Source: Fragilariopsis cylindrus CCMP1102
Taxonomy: Eukaryota > Bacillariophyta > Bacillariophyceae > Bacillariales > Bacillariaceae
Length of the DNA: 25,573 bases
Direction: 5' to 3'
NCBI GenBank assembly: GCA_900095095.1
Contig: FMBT01000170.1
Location: 1-25,573, forward strand
Shown here: piece after piece, positions 1-9,015 of the stretch
Layout of the letters: the number at the start of each line of letters is the position of its first letter
Position numbering within the stretch: position 1 is the first letter of the stretch
Translations under genes and position numbers: made by a program
Notes under the pieces: model-generated
Told to the model about the DNA's origin: nothing
The model's database searches: none
Seen by the model: only the letters and a program-made list of their open reading frames with translations

Positions 1-757
1 CTACTAGTATCACTACTGTCACTATCACTAGTAGGATTATTTGGATGTTTCACAACACGAATTAAACCAAATATACCAAGATCTTTTTTATTGAAATAAT
101 AACCGCACACTAAACAAGCACAGTAGTTGTTGTTCACGTACTGTATCATAAAATCACCATGGTGTTGATGATTCAAATAGTTACATATCTCTTTCGACGT
201 CGTTGCTTGATCGTATCCGCATTGTTCATATTCCTTGGCACTATTATCTTCCTCTTGTTGTCGTTGGACTTCTTTTTCCCAATGTAATTCTTTTTCCCAT
301 TGTATTTCGTGTGTGTTTTTAAGTTGTTGTTGTTGTTGTTGTTGTTGTGTTGTTGTTTCCGCTGTTGTTGTTGTTGAGAATTATTATTATTTTAATTACT
401 ATTCTTAATTTTCTTTTTCATCTTATCGGACTTATCTTTCTCATCCTTACACCGTCTCCACATCGTTAATGCGACATATGTTTTAATAAGTATACCTTCT
501 AACTGCCATAAGAAACGTGCTAGTTGGAAGCTATCACGATACAATTCTTCTTCCTGTTGAATTACTTCTAATCGTCGTGCCCATATTGCTAATGTCTTGG
601 ATGGTTTACGACTGAATAATTTTTTACTGATCCCATCACTTTCTAGTTGTAATTCTTTTATTTTAGCACAATATTCTTTCATCTTTGTTTTCAAGAATGT
701 GACATCCTTTGACACTACAAATATATACGCCACGGGGTGTGGCATCGACCATTTCAT
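1..757 (-). CDS. Unrecognised Gln-rich protein, 3'-truncated by the window edge
   Basis: I do not recognise this family. The first exon (757 to about 451) starts at an ATG in an A-rich context and encodes a charged, helix-prone segment. The frame then meets a stop near 392. An open frame without stops runs from 380 to the window edge in a different phase. A GT-AG intron at 362-450 (donor GTAAGG, acceptor CAACAG, 89 bp) joins the two in phase 1; a 38-bp intron 362-399 would also keep phase. After the junction come a Thr/Gln tract, a WEKE-type charged repeat, and a segment with a CACLVC cysteine cluster around 90-110 followed by an acidic Ser/Asp stretch at the edge. The Cys pair could bind metal, but no known finger is visible. 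Coding status is inferred from the long open frames and phase-compatible splice sites; the function is unknown. Confidence 0.5.
321..376. repeat. GTT/AAC trinucleotide tract
   Basis: This interrupted run of GTT units reads as CAA on the minus strand and encodes the poly-Gln part of the gene at 1-757. It also supplies the probable 3' splice site at 362-363. Confidence 0.8.
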
Positions 758-1673
758 TTTTTTTGCTTATCGTTCGTTGTTTGTTTGTTTGTTCGTTTGT
801 TTTTGTTCTTTTTCGTATTGATTGTTTTCTTCGACAAAATTTCGGCTTTTTGTATTGAATATTGAATATAGTGGATGGAGGGTGGTTGGTGTGTTGCGAA
901 TCTTATACTTGTTCGATGGGTTTATTTGGTACTAGCTAGCTATATAGCACAGTGATATCGGGACGTTTTTCTTCTTCTTTCAGATATTTATTTTGCTATC
1001 TCTATGACGTACCACCTCGTTACGATGTTGAATATCAACAATTTGGACAAAAACATTGCCGACTATTTTGTTTTTTTCCAAAGCCATCAAAAAAGCAGCA
1101 CATCATCATTGGATGAGCCGGAAATCACACGCAGAAAAAAATGCAGACGGTAACTTACGCCGATTGAATTTCCAATGTGGCGCGGTTTCTTCAAAAAATG
1201 AACGAAAAAAAAATCGAAAAAATCATCTCCCCCGATGACTGACTCAATCAGATCATCCCGTCTAGTAGTAACGTTCGAAAACTTCACTAATTTAATTCAT
1301 GCGATAACTTTCAACGTGATTTTATTTTATCCGGGATTCAATATAATTCAGTCGTGGTAATTTTATCACAGGAAATTTGAAAATAATATTCAATATATAC
1401 AGTGTATAACTTGGCCACGACTTGGCCATAACTAGTGTTCTTTTTTGTTCTAAAGATAACTACTGTACAGTATTACAATGTATCAATGTAGTTACGTAAA
1501 ATTTAAACCAAGGACGACGTTCCTGGATGTTTTTTTCCTATGTATTTATCATGTAGTAATAATACATACCCCCAATAGCTCTAGGTCATACAGCATTTCT
1601 GCTCCACCGATAGTGACAGATTCAATAAAAGAAGCCTACACTTTTTTTAAAATTGTATGTTTTACTCCATTGT
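758..1673. other. Intergenic region, no supported gene
   Basis: About 0.9 kb between the 5' end of the Gln-rich gene and the end of the receptor tail. It is AT-rich with A- and T-homopolymers around 1100-1230. The open frames here, including a plus-strand frame of 120 codons from 1478, have no recognisable domain and an amino-acid make-up typical of translated AT-rich spacer. It should contain the promoter of the leftward gene; a GTTT-type repeat at 773-800 lies just upstream of that start codon. I see nothing else I can support. Confidence 0.5.
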
Positions 1674-2162
1674 TCATATTCTATCCATGCAGAATGATGA
1701 CGATTCCTTCGTTCTATGCATTTTCTCGTATATCGACATCATCTTCAGAGATACCGCACCTTCAACTGCATTATCATCGACATCATCATCATCATCATCA
1801 TTGTGATCAGAATCTTCAACAGAAGGTAGGGATGGCATGACGCTAACATTGAGGGTTGAATTTCAACGTTGTTGTGACGATGCATTATAGTATCTTGTTC
1901 TCTCATATCAAATGTTTGTGAAAACGCCGTACTTTTCAAGTTACTAAGTTCCTTCCGAAGCTTATCATTATCTTTGAGTATTCGATCTTACTACTTTTAG
2001 TTATTATTATTTCTCCAAATTTTCCATCATCTTCATCTTCATCTGTGTTATTATTTGGTTATTATTCGTAGATGCGCCGTTCGTCACAATATACCACATT
2101 TACTACATACACCACTATTCTCGTACCCCTGTTCGTAGCCGAACGACTCGTAGCCGAATGAC
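1674..2162 (-). other. Probable cytoplasmic tail of the class C receptor, readable only across several frames
   Basis: Directly downstream of the receptor's apparent stop (2163-2165), the minus strand keeps coding-like sequence, but in shifted frames. First is a Ser/Thr-rich part made of a 15-bp tandem repeat (about 2134-2163). Next is an acidic stretch near 2030. A coiled-coil-like heptad segment LKDNDKLRKELSNLK follows at about 1930-1976. Last is an acidic Asp-run segment at about 1760-1850, ending at a TGA at 1674-1676. Linking them needs one-base changes near 2173, 1979 and 1854, and possibly an intron ending in AACACAG near 2045. A Ser/Thr-rich tail with a coiled coil suits class C receptors (GABA-B-like receptors carry one), but the exon structure is unresolved. 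It could be a decayed tail or an artefact of indels. Confidence 0.4.
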
Positions 2163-2163
2163 T
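2134..2163. repeat. 15-bp tandem duplication (CGTAGCCGAAYGACT x2)
   Basis: Two adjacent 15-bp units differ at one position. On the minus strand they encode the Ser-Ala-Thr repeat of the probable receptor tail. The multiple-of-three unit length fits coding sequence. Confidence 0.75.
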
Positions 2164-3523
2164 TAAGGTATCACATGAACAGCAGGTGATGCCTTTTTGT
2201 GCATTACATCAAGTATGATTTTTGGTATGAATACCCAATTTAAGACGGAAAGGGACCTAATCAAATATTACAAGCAGGAGATGTGGAACACAGAGAAAGA
2301 TAGAGAGTTAGATCTTAAATAATAACAAAGACAAGTGATAATCGCTTTGGTTTGACATACACACACACACACACACTTACATTGTACAAGTCATAGCAGC
2401 TGCAACATAGATTCGGATGTTGACATATGCAGGTTTTCGAGCCAAAACAATTACTGGTACTCCAAGAAGTCCCACAATATCAATGAAACCAAAATAATAA
2501 ATATGAATTTACTTTCCGATAAGTCCGTTGATAGATTCCGTGCATTATACGATTGAAACATCATTAAAAAACTCGTGATAGCAAATACTACAATCAATGG
2601 TATTAGAAAGCCAATACTACCTCCATAATCACATGTGCCTCGAAGTATAATTATCTCGCCATCTATCGTATCATTTATAACAACATCGGCTGGTACATAC
2701 TGTATGGGAGAAAAGATTACCATCAACACGAGCAAGAAAACATTCACTGAAAAGGTACGTTTGTGTTCGAGCAGCAGCAAGGCGTGAAGAGAAATTTCGT
2801 GAGAGTGTTTGTTGTGGTTGTGGTGCATTCATTAGAAATCCTAGCATACTATCATATACCTACATCCAACAATTATGACCATGTGCTTTAGCTGCGAATA
2901 GAAAAAATTGTACAAAAAAAAGGAAATGAGGAATCCGATCGAACAAGCGACCATTGAAGTAGAACGAGAAAAATTAATGGTAACAGTTTGAGAGCAAAGG
3001 CAGAGTAGGCATAGCATAGCAGCAGCAGTTAAAAAAAAAGAGAGGTAGAATTTGCAGCTCATTTGAGATGGTTACTCACCGTATCACAAACAGTAACCTT
3101 GATACGGCGAAATCCTTGACTTGCTTTCATAATTCTATTGATCCGTGCCAACTTTGCTTCTAATGCTGATAATATTATACTAGAACCAATAACGTAGAGC
3201 CAGATACGTAAATTACATCCAATTGAATGCATTTCTTCATTTATATCTTCTCGAATAGTAGAGGGTATTGTTGCCGTTGATAAGATAAATACACCCAAAC
3301 AAATCATATACAGAAAAAACGGCTGACTAGCCCTAACAACTCTAGTACGTCGATTGATAAACGTCCATGTAGCGAATCCTATCGACATAATCATCGATAA
3401 TCCGGCAAGCATAAGAACTACCACCTCCACTCCAAAATGTAAGGTAAAATCTGAATATTCATCGAATTTCATAGCACAATCCGACGTCATAATTGTACTT
3501 GTACTTGTACTCGAAGAAGACAT
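2163..3523 (-). CDS. Class C (metabotropic glutamate/GABA-B-like) seven-transmembrane receptor, one frame break
   Basis: Four exons fit: 3080-3523, a 28-nt exon 2864-2891, 2381-2746 and 2163-2256, with introns of 188, 117 and 124 bp (donors GTGAGT, GTAGGT, GTAAGT). The product is about 310 residues, only the 7TM module without a Venus-flytrap domain. TM1 is about residues 31-56, TM2 67-87, TM3 103-126 ending in the ALEAKLARINRI loop, TM4 150-172, TM5 199-221, TM6 after the SESKFI motif, and TM7 with the class C-like MSLSVLNWVFIPKI. C103 and C196 can form the conserved TM3-ECL2 disulfide. The summed exons are 932 nt, one short of a multiple of three. The break falls in TM6 at 2490-2503, a T-rich stretch; one additional base there gives a TM6 of family length. 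So this is either a recent pseudogene or an indel error. The ligand is unknown. Confidence 0.78.
2359..2376. repeat. (AC)9 microsatellite
   Basis: A pure AC dinucleotide run lies inside the third receptor intron, immediately downstream of its GTAAGT donor (as GT on the minus strand). Confidence 0.9.
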
Positions 3524-4238
3524 TACTATAGCTTATCACGTCGTTCGAACATACACGTAGATTGGATATTCAATCCAATATATATTCTATGTGACGTTGT
3601 CTTGGATTTAAGAAAAAGATACCAAAAATCGATTCGAATTCTGAGACTTCAAAGTAGGGAAGAAATTTAAAGTGTATTGTAGATGTTGTTGTCACTTCTG
3701 TATTTCGTATTCTTTTCGTATCGCCTTGCTGATTAGTTTGTGTGTCTTCGATGAATCCTTACTTTTTATGTATATCTTCTACCGTATCATCTTCATCAGA
3801 CTTCAGATATCATTCTAGGAAGGGTTGGTTCATACTCGCAATAAACGGCATACAGTATAATATAAAATTGGCCGATAAGATCTTTTGGTGGTCAGTTCCC
3901 GAAATTACGTTAACACACAGTATGAAAGATACCAGCCATTATTTTCAAAGCGAATGCGTACTAATCTAGTTTTTATTATCGGTCATAAAAATTTGTTTTC
4001 TCTACGTAGTTTTCTCTTGTTCATCGATCTTCTGCATGCTCTATTTGGCACATACCGTACTACAAAAACAATTGAACATGAGAATGGTACTTGTAGACTG
4101 AAGACTCCAGGCAATCCACCATTCTACTGTACGACTAAATTTGTGATCTTATTAAAATCTATACTCTCGAGTCTTTAAAATCAAGATCCAATCGATTCGA
4201 TCGGTTGTGCGCGGAGGTAGAAGACCATTATATATAGA
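3524..4238. other. Divergent intergenic region between receptor and cyclophilin
   Basis: About 0.7 kb separates two outward-facing start codons, so it must hold both promoters. Overlapping plus-strand open frames at 3742-3969 and 3885-4178 have no recognisable domain and no matching splice logic, so I do not call them. A TATATATAG run sits at about 4229-4237, directly before the cyclophilin ATG. That is too close to act as a TATA box for it, and it is probably 5' UTR. Confidence 0.5.
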
Positions 4239-5171
4239 ATGATTACTCAACGATCAATAATATCGATCCTATTAAACCTCTTATTTTTGGTTGCTCCTGC
4301 TTTGTCGGAATATGAAGTACCCACTAAAAAAGCCATGCCTCCGAAAATGGATCCAATTCCGTAAGTTGAGTCCAGTTCAGTTGAGTTGAGTTGGAGCGTC
4401 GTTCCGCAATATTGTCATATCGACTATGTAAAACCTCCTTAGCTTTGTCTTTCACAACAATTTCGAATGTATCCACAAGAAAATCTAGTATTCAATCTCA
4501 CAACAACAGCATACATTTCGTTTGTATTTTCTTTCCCACGTCGCAAAATCTTAAAAACCACACTCAGAACTTTACCAATAGTCACCGAACGTGTATTTAT
4601 GGAATTTTCTATGGATGATAAAGTCGTTGGTAGGATTGTATTTGGTTTGTTTGGCGAAATTGCTCCCAAAGCGGTTGAAAATTTCTCTTCACTGTGTAAA
4701 TGTGATCTAGATAGGAAGGCTCCCCGGACAGGAAAAGATTTATGCTACAAGAATTCTATTATCCATCGTGTTATACCCAATTTTTTAATTCAAGGTGGAG
4801 ATTATACTCACGGTGACGGAACGGGAGGTGAAAGTATTTTTGATGGTGGATTACCATTCGAAGATGAATCATTCGTCGTTAAGCATAATAGAAAATACCT
4901 TTTAAGTATGGCCAATGATGGAAAAGGGAAACCGAATACAAATAGATCACAATTTTTCATCAATACTGTCAAAACACAATGGCTCGATGGAAAGAATGAA
5001 GTATTTGGTATGGTGTTGGAAGGACTTGATTTAATCAAATCTATTGAAAAGATAGGAACACATGGTGGGACCACCTTAACGTCGATTCGGATCGTCGATT
5101 CTGGTAGCGTGCCCTTACTTTCAGAAGATTCTACACCGAGGTTGGTTAGTGAACCATTGAGATCAAAATAA
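4239..5171 (+). CDS. Secretory-pathway cyclophilin (peptidyl-prolyl cis-trans isomerase)
   Basis: Two exons, 4239-4360 and 4568-5171, flank a 207-bp intron (GTAAGT ... CTCAG, phase 2) and give 241 residues. Exon 1 starts with an N-terminal hydrophobic signal (about residues 7-22, ending near APALS), so entry to the ER is predicted. The ATG at 4467 inside the intron is therefore not the start. The cyclophilin fold covers about residues 49-218. HRVIPNFLIQGGDY carries the catalytic Arg, and TNRSQFFI and WLDGKNEVFG the rest of the pocket. The His equivalent to CypA H126 is Asn here. PPIases of this family speed proline isomerisation in folding proteins. There is no C-terminal KDEL/HDEL, so retention in the ER is uncertain, and no ASAFAP-like plastid motif is seen. 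The gene converges on eIF4A with 292 bp between stops. Confidence 0.9.
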
Positions 5172-5463
5172 CAATGATAAATTCAGAAGATACTGCTGGT
5201 ACTTTCCAGACAACGAAATATAATGTTATTTATTTAAGAAAGACTTGAGTTGATAGTAATTTTGATTGCAAACTCCAGCTAGCTACCCTAACCAAACGAT
5301 TTGAATTAATTTTGTGAAGTCTAGAAAGATAATATAAAATGAAACATAAATAAAGTTTTTTAATTTCTTTCTTAAATAAATCCCACAAAGTATATATTAC
5401 TGAAATTGATGTAGCTCCGGCGTACTGTACTCTTCTCACGTCCAATAGTTTTTTTCTACCTTC

Positions 5464-7300
5464 TTAGATAAGATCAGCCACGTCCATAGGCATCTCACTA
5501 ATTTCGGTGGTGTAGAACTGTTCGATATCACGAAGATAACGAACATCACCTTCCGTAAGGAAGTTGATGGCAACACCCTTACGACCGAAACGTCCAGAAC
5601 GACCGATACGATGAATGTAATTTTCGCGGTTAGTAGGAAGATCGAAGTTGATAACAAGAGAAACTTGTTGGACATCGATACCACGGGCGAGTAAATCAGT
5701 TGTGATCAAAACACGAGATGAACCGGTACGGAATTCACGCATAATGATATCACGCTCACGCTGATCCATATCTCCATGCATACACGAGACAGTAAAGTCA
5801 CGCTTTTGCATCTCTTCTTGTAACCAATCGACCTTACGACGAGTATTACAGTAAATGATAGCTTGAGTGATAGTCAAGGTTTCGTACAAATCGCACAATG
5901 TTTCGAGTTTCCATTCTTCTCGGTCGACAGCGATGTAAAATTGCTTAATACCTTCGAGGGTCAATTCATCCTTCTTGACAAGAATACGGATAGGTTCACG
6001 CATGAAACGGTCCGTAACTTCCAACACATCCAATGGCATGGTGGCTGAAAATAGACAAACTTGGACCTGTTCGGGAAGAAACTTGAAGATATCATAAATC
6101 TGCTCTTTGAAACCACGAGAAAGCATCTCATCGGCTTCATCCAAGAAGAATTGTCTCATACTTTCAAGGCGAAGAGCACGTCTGGTGATCATATCATTGA
6201 CACGACCAGGAGTACCAACAACAACGTGGACACCAGCTTGGAGAGTACGGATATCATCACGGACGGCGGTACCACCAACACATGCATGGACCTTAATGTC
6301 CATGTAATCACCAAGTGCCAAAACAACCTTTTGAATTTGACATGCCAACTCACGAGTTGGGGCCAAAATCAATGCTTGACATTCTTGAACCTTTTGGTCA
6401 ACTAATGCCAGACAACCGATTGCGAAAGTTGCTGTTTTTCCCTGAATTGTTATTATGATTTAAAAATGGGGAGCGCAGAAATGTTAGATAATTTTCGCAA
6501 TGGAATGGAATGTTGTGGTGCAGTAAAAAAGAAATATAGGTCTGTTTTTGAGTTGTTACTTTCTCAGACACGTCGAGGGTGACTCTGTTCAGACTCGAAA
6601 GATGGTTAATTGAAAATTTCTTCACTCCTCATTTCTTTTTTATTATCAACCTGATGACAACAATAGTCATTAAAAAAATACGAAATAAAAACTTACTGTT
6701 CCGGACTGAGCTTGAGCGATTAAATCTCTTCCCGAAATAGTAGGTCTGATAGCACGTTGTTGGATAGCAGATGGTTTTTCGAAACCGTACGAGTAAATTC
6801 CACGTAATAGTTCTTCAGGTAATTCCATAGCATCAAAAGTTTCAACGATTTCATCCCAATTCGAGGAGATATCAGCATCGGTTAAACCACCAGGTGCAGC
6901 ATCGGTGGCTTCTTCGCCATCGGCGGCAGGTGTGTCATTAGGAGGGGGATCACTGAGAATTTTGGAAATGAAATATAAATAAATAAATAAATGAAAAAGT
7001 ATAATGGTAAGCTAAAAGAATCCAAGAACAAAAGTAATTTAAATGTATATATACATTTCTTTATTATTCGGCCATTCTTGAATAGAGACTCCGCTACAGC
7101 ATCTGCTACCTATCTATCCAGCAATGATCACAGTCAGTCAAATATTAAACTAGGCTCGATACAGCAGCGCCCGCTTCGTTTTCCCAGGACGATAAATAAT
7201 AGCAGCAAAAAGAAATGCGGTGGTAGCCAAAAAAGTTCCATTCCATTCCTCTATAGAGTATCTACATACTACATTGAACGCACCTAGCTTCTTCGGCCAT
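5464..7300 (-). CDS. eIF4A: Eukaryotic initiation factor 4A, DEAD-box RNA helicase
   Basis: Three exons, 7284-7300 (17 nt), 6697-6952 and 5464-6441, encode 416 residues, the usual eIF4A length. The introns are 331 bp (donor GTGCGT) and 255 bp (GTAAGT); all phases match. The Q motif ([13 protein letters not shown]) and motif I (AQAQSGTGKT, cut by intron 2 between T and GK) come first. PTRELA, TPGR, DEAD at about 192-195, SAT at about 223-225, [12 protein letters not shown] and HRIGRSGR follow in order. The protein ends [14 protein letters not shown] before the P-loop favours eIF4A over the exon-junction paralogue eIF4A3, which usually has AQSQ. As the eIF4F helicase it unwinds 5' UTRs in the cytoplasm during translation initiation. 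The start ATG at 7300 was chosen because MAEEA joins exon 2 in phase, giving a typical acidic N-terminus; a different first exon is possible. Confidence 0.95.
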
Positions 7301-9015
7301 TCTATTTTTTTAATAGACACGCTAGAGAGGTTCCTGTTACAGAATTCAATCTCGGTGTTGTGAGGACATTGATCAACGCTGTTGGAGGTACTAGTAGCTC
7401 TGTTTACTGTTTTCTACTGCCGCATATTACGTGCCACTACTAGTAACGAGTATTCAATCACAGCGAGACTTTTGCTGCTTTTTTTCTAAGTAGAGAGGGA
7501 GGTGGTGAGGTATTTTTCTTGCTGCAATGCTAATTTTTGGCCACGGATAACCACACAATTTGAAACCTGCACGTGAGAGCTTTTTCGCGCGCAAAAGTTC
7601 ATTCCGAAAGTTCATCCTTTTTTTAAAATTACGTTGCTGTGTGATCGAGTGGCTGTGATTGTAGCTTTCTTGTTTCCTCTCTGCCTGTCACTCGTTTTTC
7701 CGAACGCAATCGTCTGCCCTTCACTCTTTTTACTGAAAGCTGAATATACTTAGTAACTATATTTTGTTGGCCTACTGTATTGATTATATATATATATGCT
7801 TCCTTTGAAAAGAGGATTTCACAGGTTTTATGGTTAATTATTCTCTTGTGGAGATCCATTGCCAATGCCAACAACAGGAGGTGTATAGGCCATGTATGGA
7901 TCTACCATTGTGTCACGTTCCAGCACCAGTTACTCTTCTGATGATGTTTCTGTATAGTCTATGATAAAGCTAGTCATCCTTGTAAACAGTAGGGCTTCAT
8001 CCCTAGAGAAAAGAAACATTGTACCCTTCTCTATATAATTTTTGTCATCTTGTTCTACTTGTTGTGTAGTGCAGTACTGTACTACTGTATACTAGTAGTA
8101 TTGTACTCTAAGTCAGTAGCCTACATGATACTAGTAGTTCATTCATATCGATTGATTCGATTCATTCGACTAACTCCGTGATGCTATTTATCGCTTCCAA
8201 CCTTTTTGTCAGACGGTGTTCGCTTATGCCTTTGGTACCGGTAGTTGGGTCGCGTAAGAAAGAGATAATTCGACAAAATCGATCCAATGCTGCGAGCAGG
8301 TCGAGTCGATTCGATTCGATTTCGGACGCGCAAAAATATGAGTCGAGGGAAATCGAGCATGTGACAAACAATAATTAACACTGTATTAGTAGTTCTTTAT
8401 TGGCGCTTCAATTAAGCCATTGTTAAATGTGTACTATGTATTACGGTAGTTTGGTGTCAGTCATAACGCACAAGCAAAGAGCGGTGGTGCCACATAAGAA
8501 TCAATTTCAAATAAATTAATTTAATTACGGTAACTTACGTAGTAATTCTTTCTTTTGTTTGCTCCGCCTTCTTCGCTCGGATTTTAGTTTGTTACCCCTG
8601 ATTTTGCGCCAAAATTATAGCTCAATTTAAGTCAAGCGTAACGGTAAAAGACCAATAATATAGGATAAGACAGATAAAGTACTAGTACTTCGTACACCAC
8701 AGTAGATAAACTTCGTAGAATGCATTCTAATTATGATAGTATCAATAATACACTGTACACTAATTAAACGACGAGGCGTATTCTAAACTCTGACAAAGAA
8801 GTACTACTAGTAATAGTGATACTACCATTTTAATTCAATTCGTGTGTTGATACCAATTATCATCAGTTTAAACTCAATCCCATTGCGGTTTCGTGTATAG
8901 TTCGCTCTCTATATAATACGAGAACAGTAACAAGGAAGGAAAAGCAAATCGACTTCAAAATTAATAATAAGTAAAGTAAAATACAAGTACAGTAGAAGAA
9001 TAACGAATAACTGAT
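7301..9015. other. Long divergent intergenic/promoter region (eIF4A and TPR gene)
   Basis: This 1.7-kb spacer lies between outward-facing genes. It is AT-rich with many ACTAGT/TACTAG elements (for example 7390, 7439, 8091, 8130, 8681, 8806) and a cluster of TCGATTCGATT-like direct repeats at about 8148-8170 and 8300-8325. Small open frames at 7629-7874 and 8162-8381 on both strands look like spacer translation. I see no RNA gene or mobile element. Confidence 0.5.
8910..8918 (+). promoter_or_regulatory. Candidate TATA box (TATATAATA) for the TPR gene
   Basis: A TATA-like element lies about 100 bp before the ATG at 9016, in an otherwise A/G-rich leader. The position fits a core promoter with a short 5' UTR, but this is inferred from sequence only. 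Confidence 0.35.

Noticed and set aside
1478..1840. Plus-strand 120-codon open frame with a poly-His run
   Set aside because: The His run is a shadow of the CAT repeat that encodes the Asp run on the minus strand; no domain, and it overlaps the receptor tail antisense.
2841..3062. Minus-strand 73-codon hydrophobic frame
   Set aside because: It lies in receptor introns 1 and 2; hydrophobicity comes from pyrimidine tracts, apart from the 28-nt micro-exon read in another frame.
3742..4178. Overlapping plus-strand frames in the receptor/cyclophilin spacer
   Set aside because: No recognisable motifs, no phase-compatible splicing and no similarity I can name.
4467..4567. ATG at 4467 as the cyclophilin start
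   Set aside because: The stretch lies inside a GT-AG intron; the upstream exon at 4239 supplies a signal peptide and joins in phase.
7629..7908. Small minus-strand frames, including a 24-codon ORF at 7834-7908
   Set aside because: Too short, no conserved feature, and no support other than an ATG and stop.
8162..8381. Overlapping open frames on both strands
   Set aside because: They come from TCGATT-type repeats; no domain and contradictory strands.
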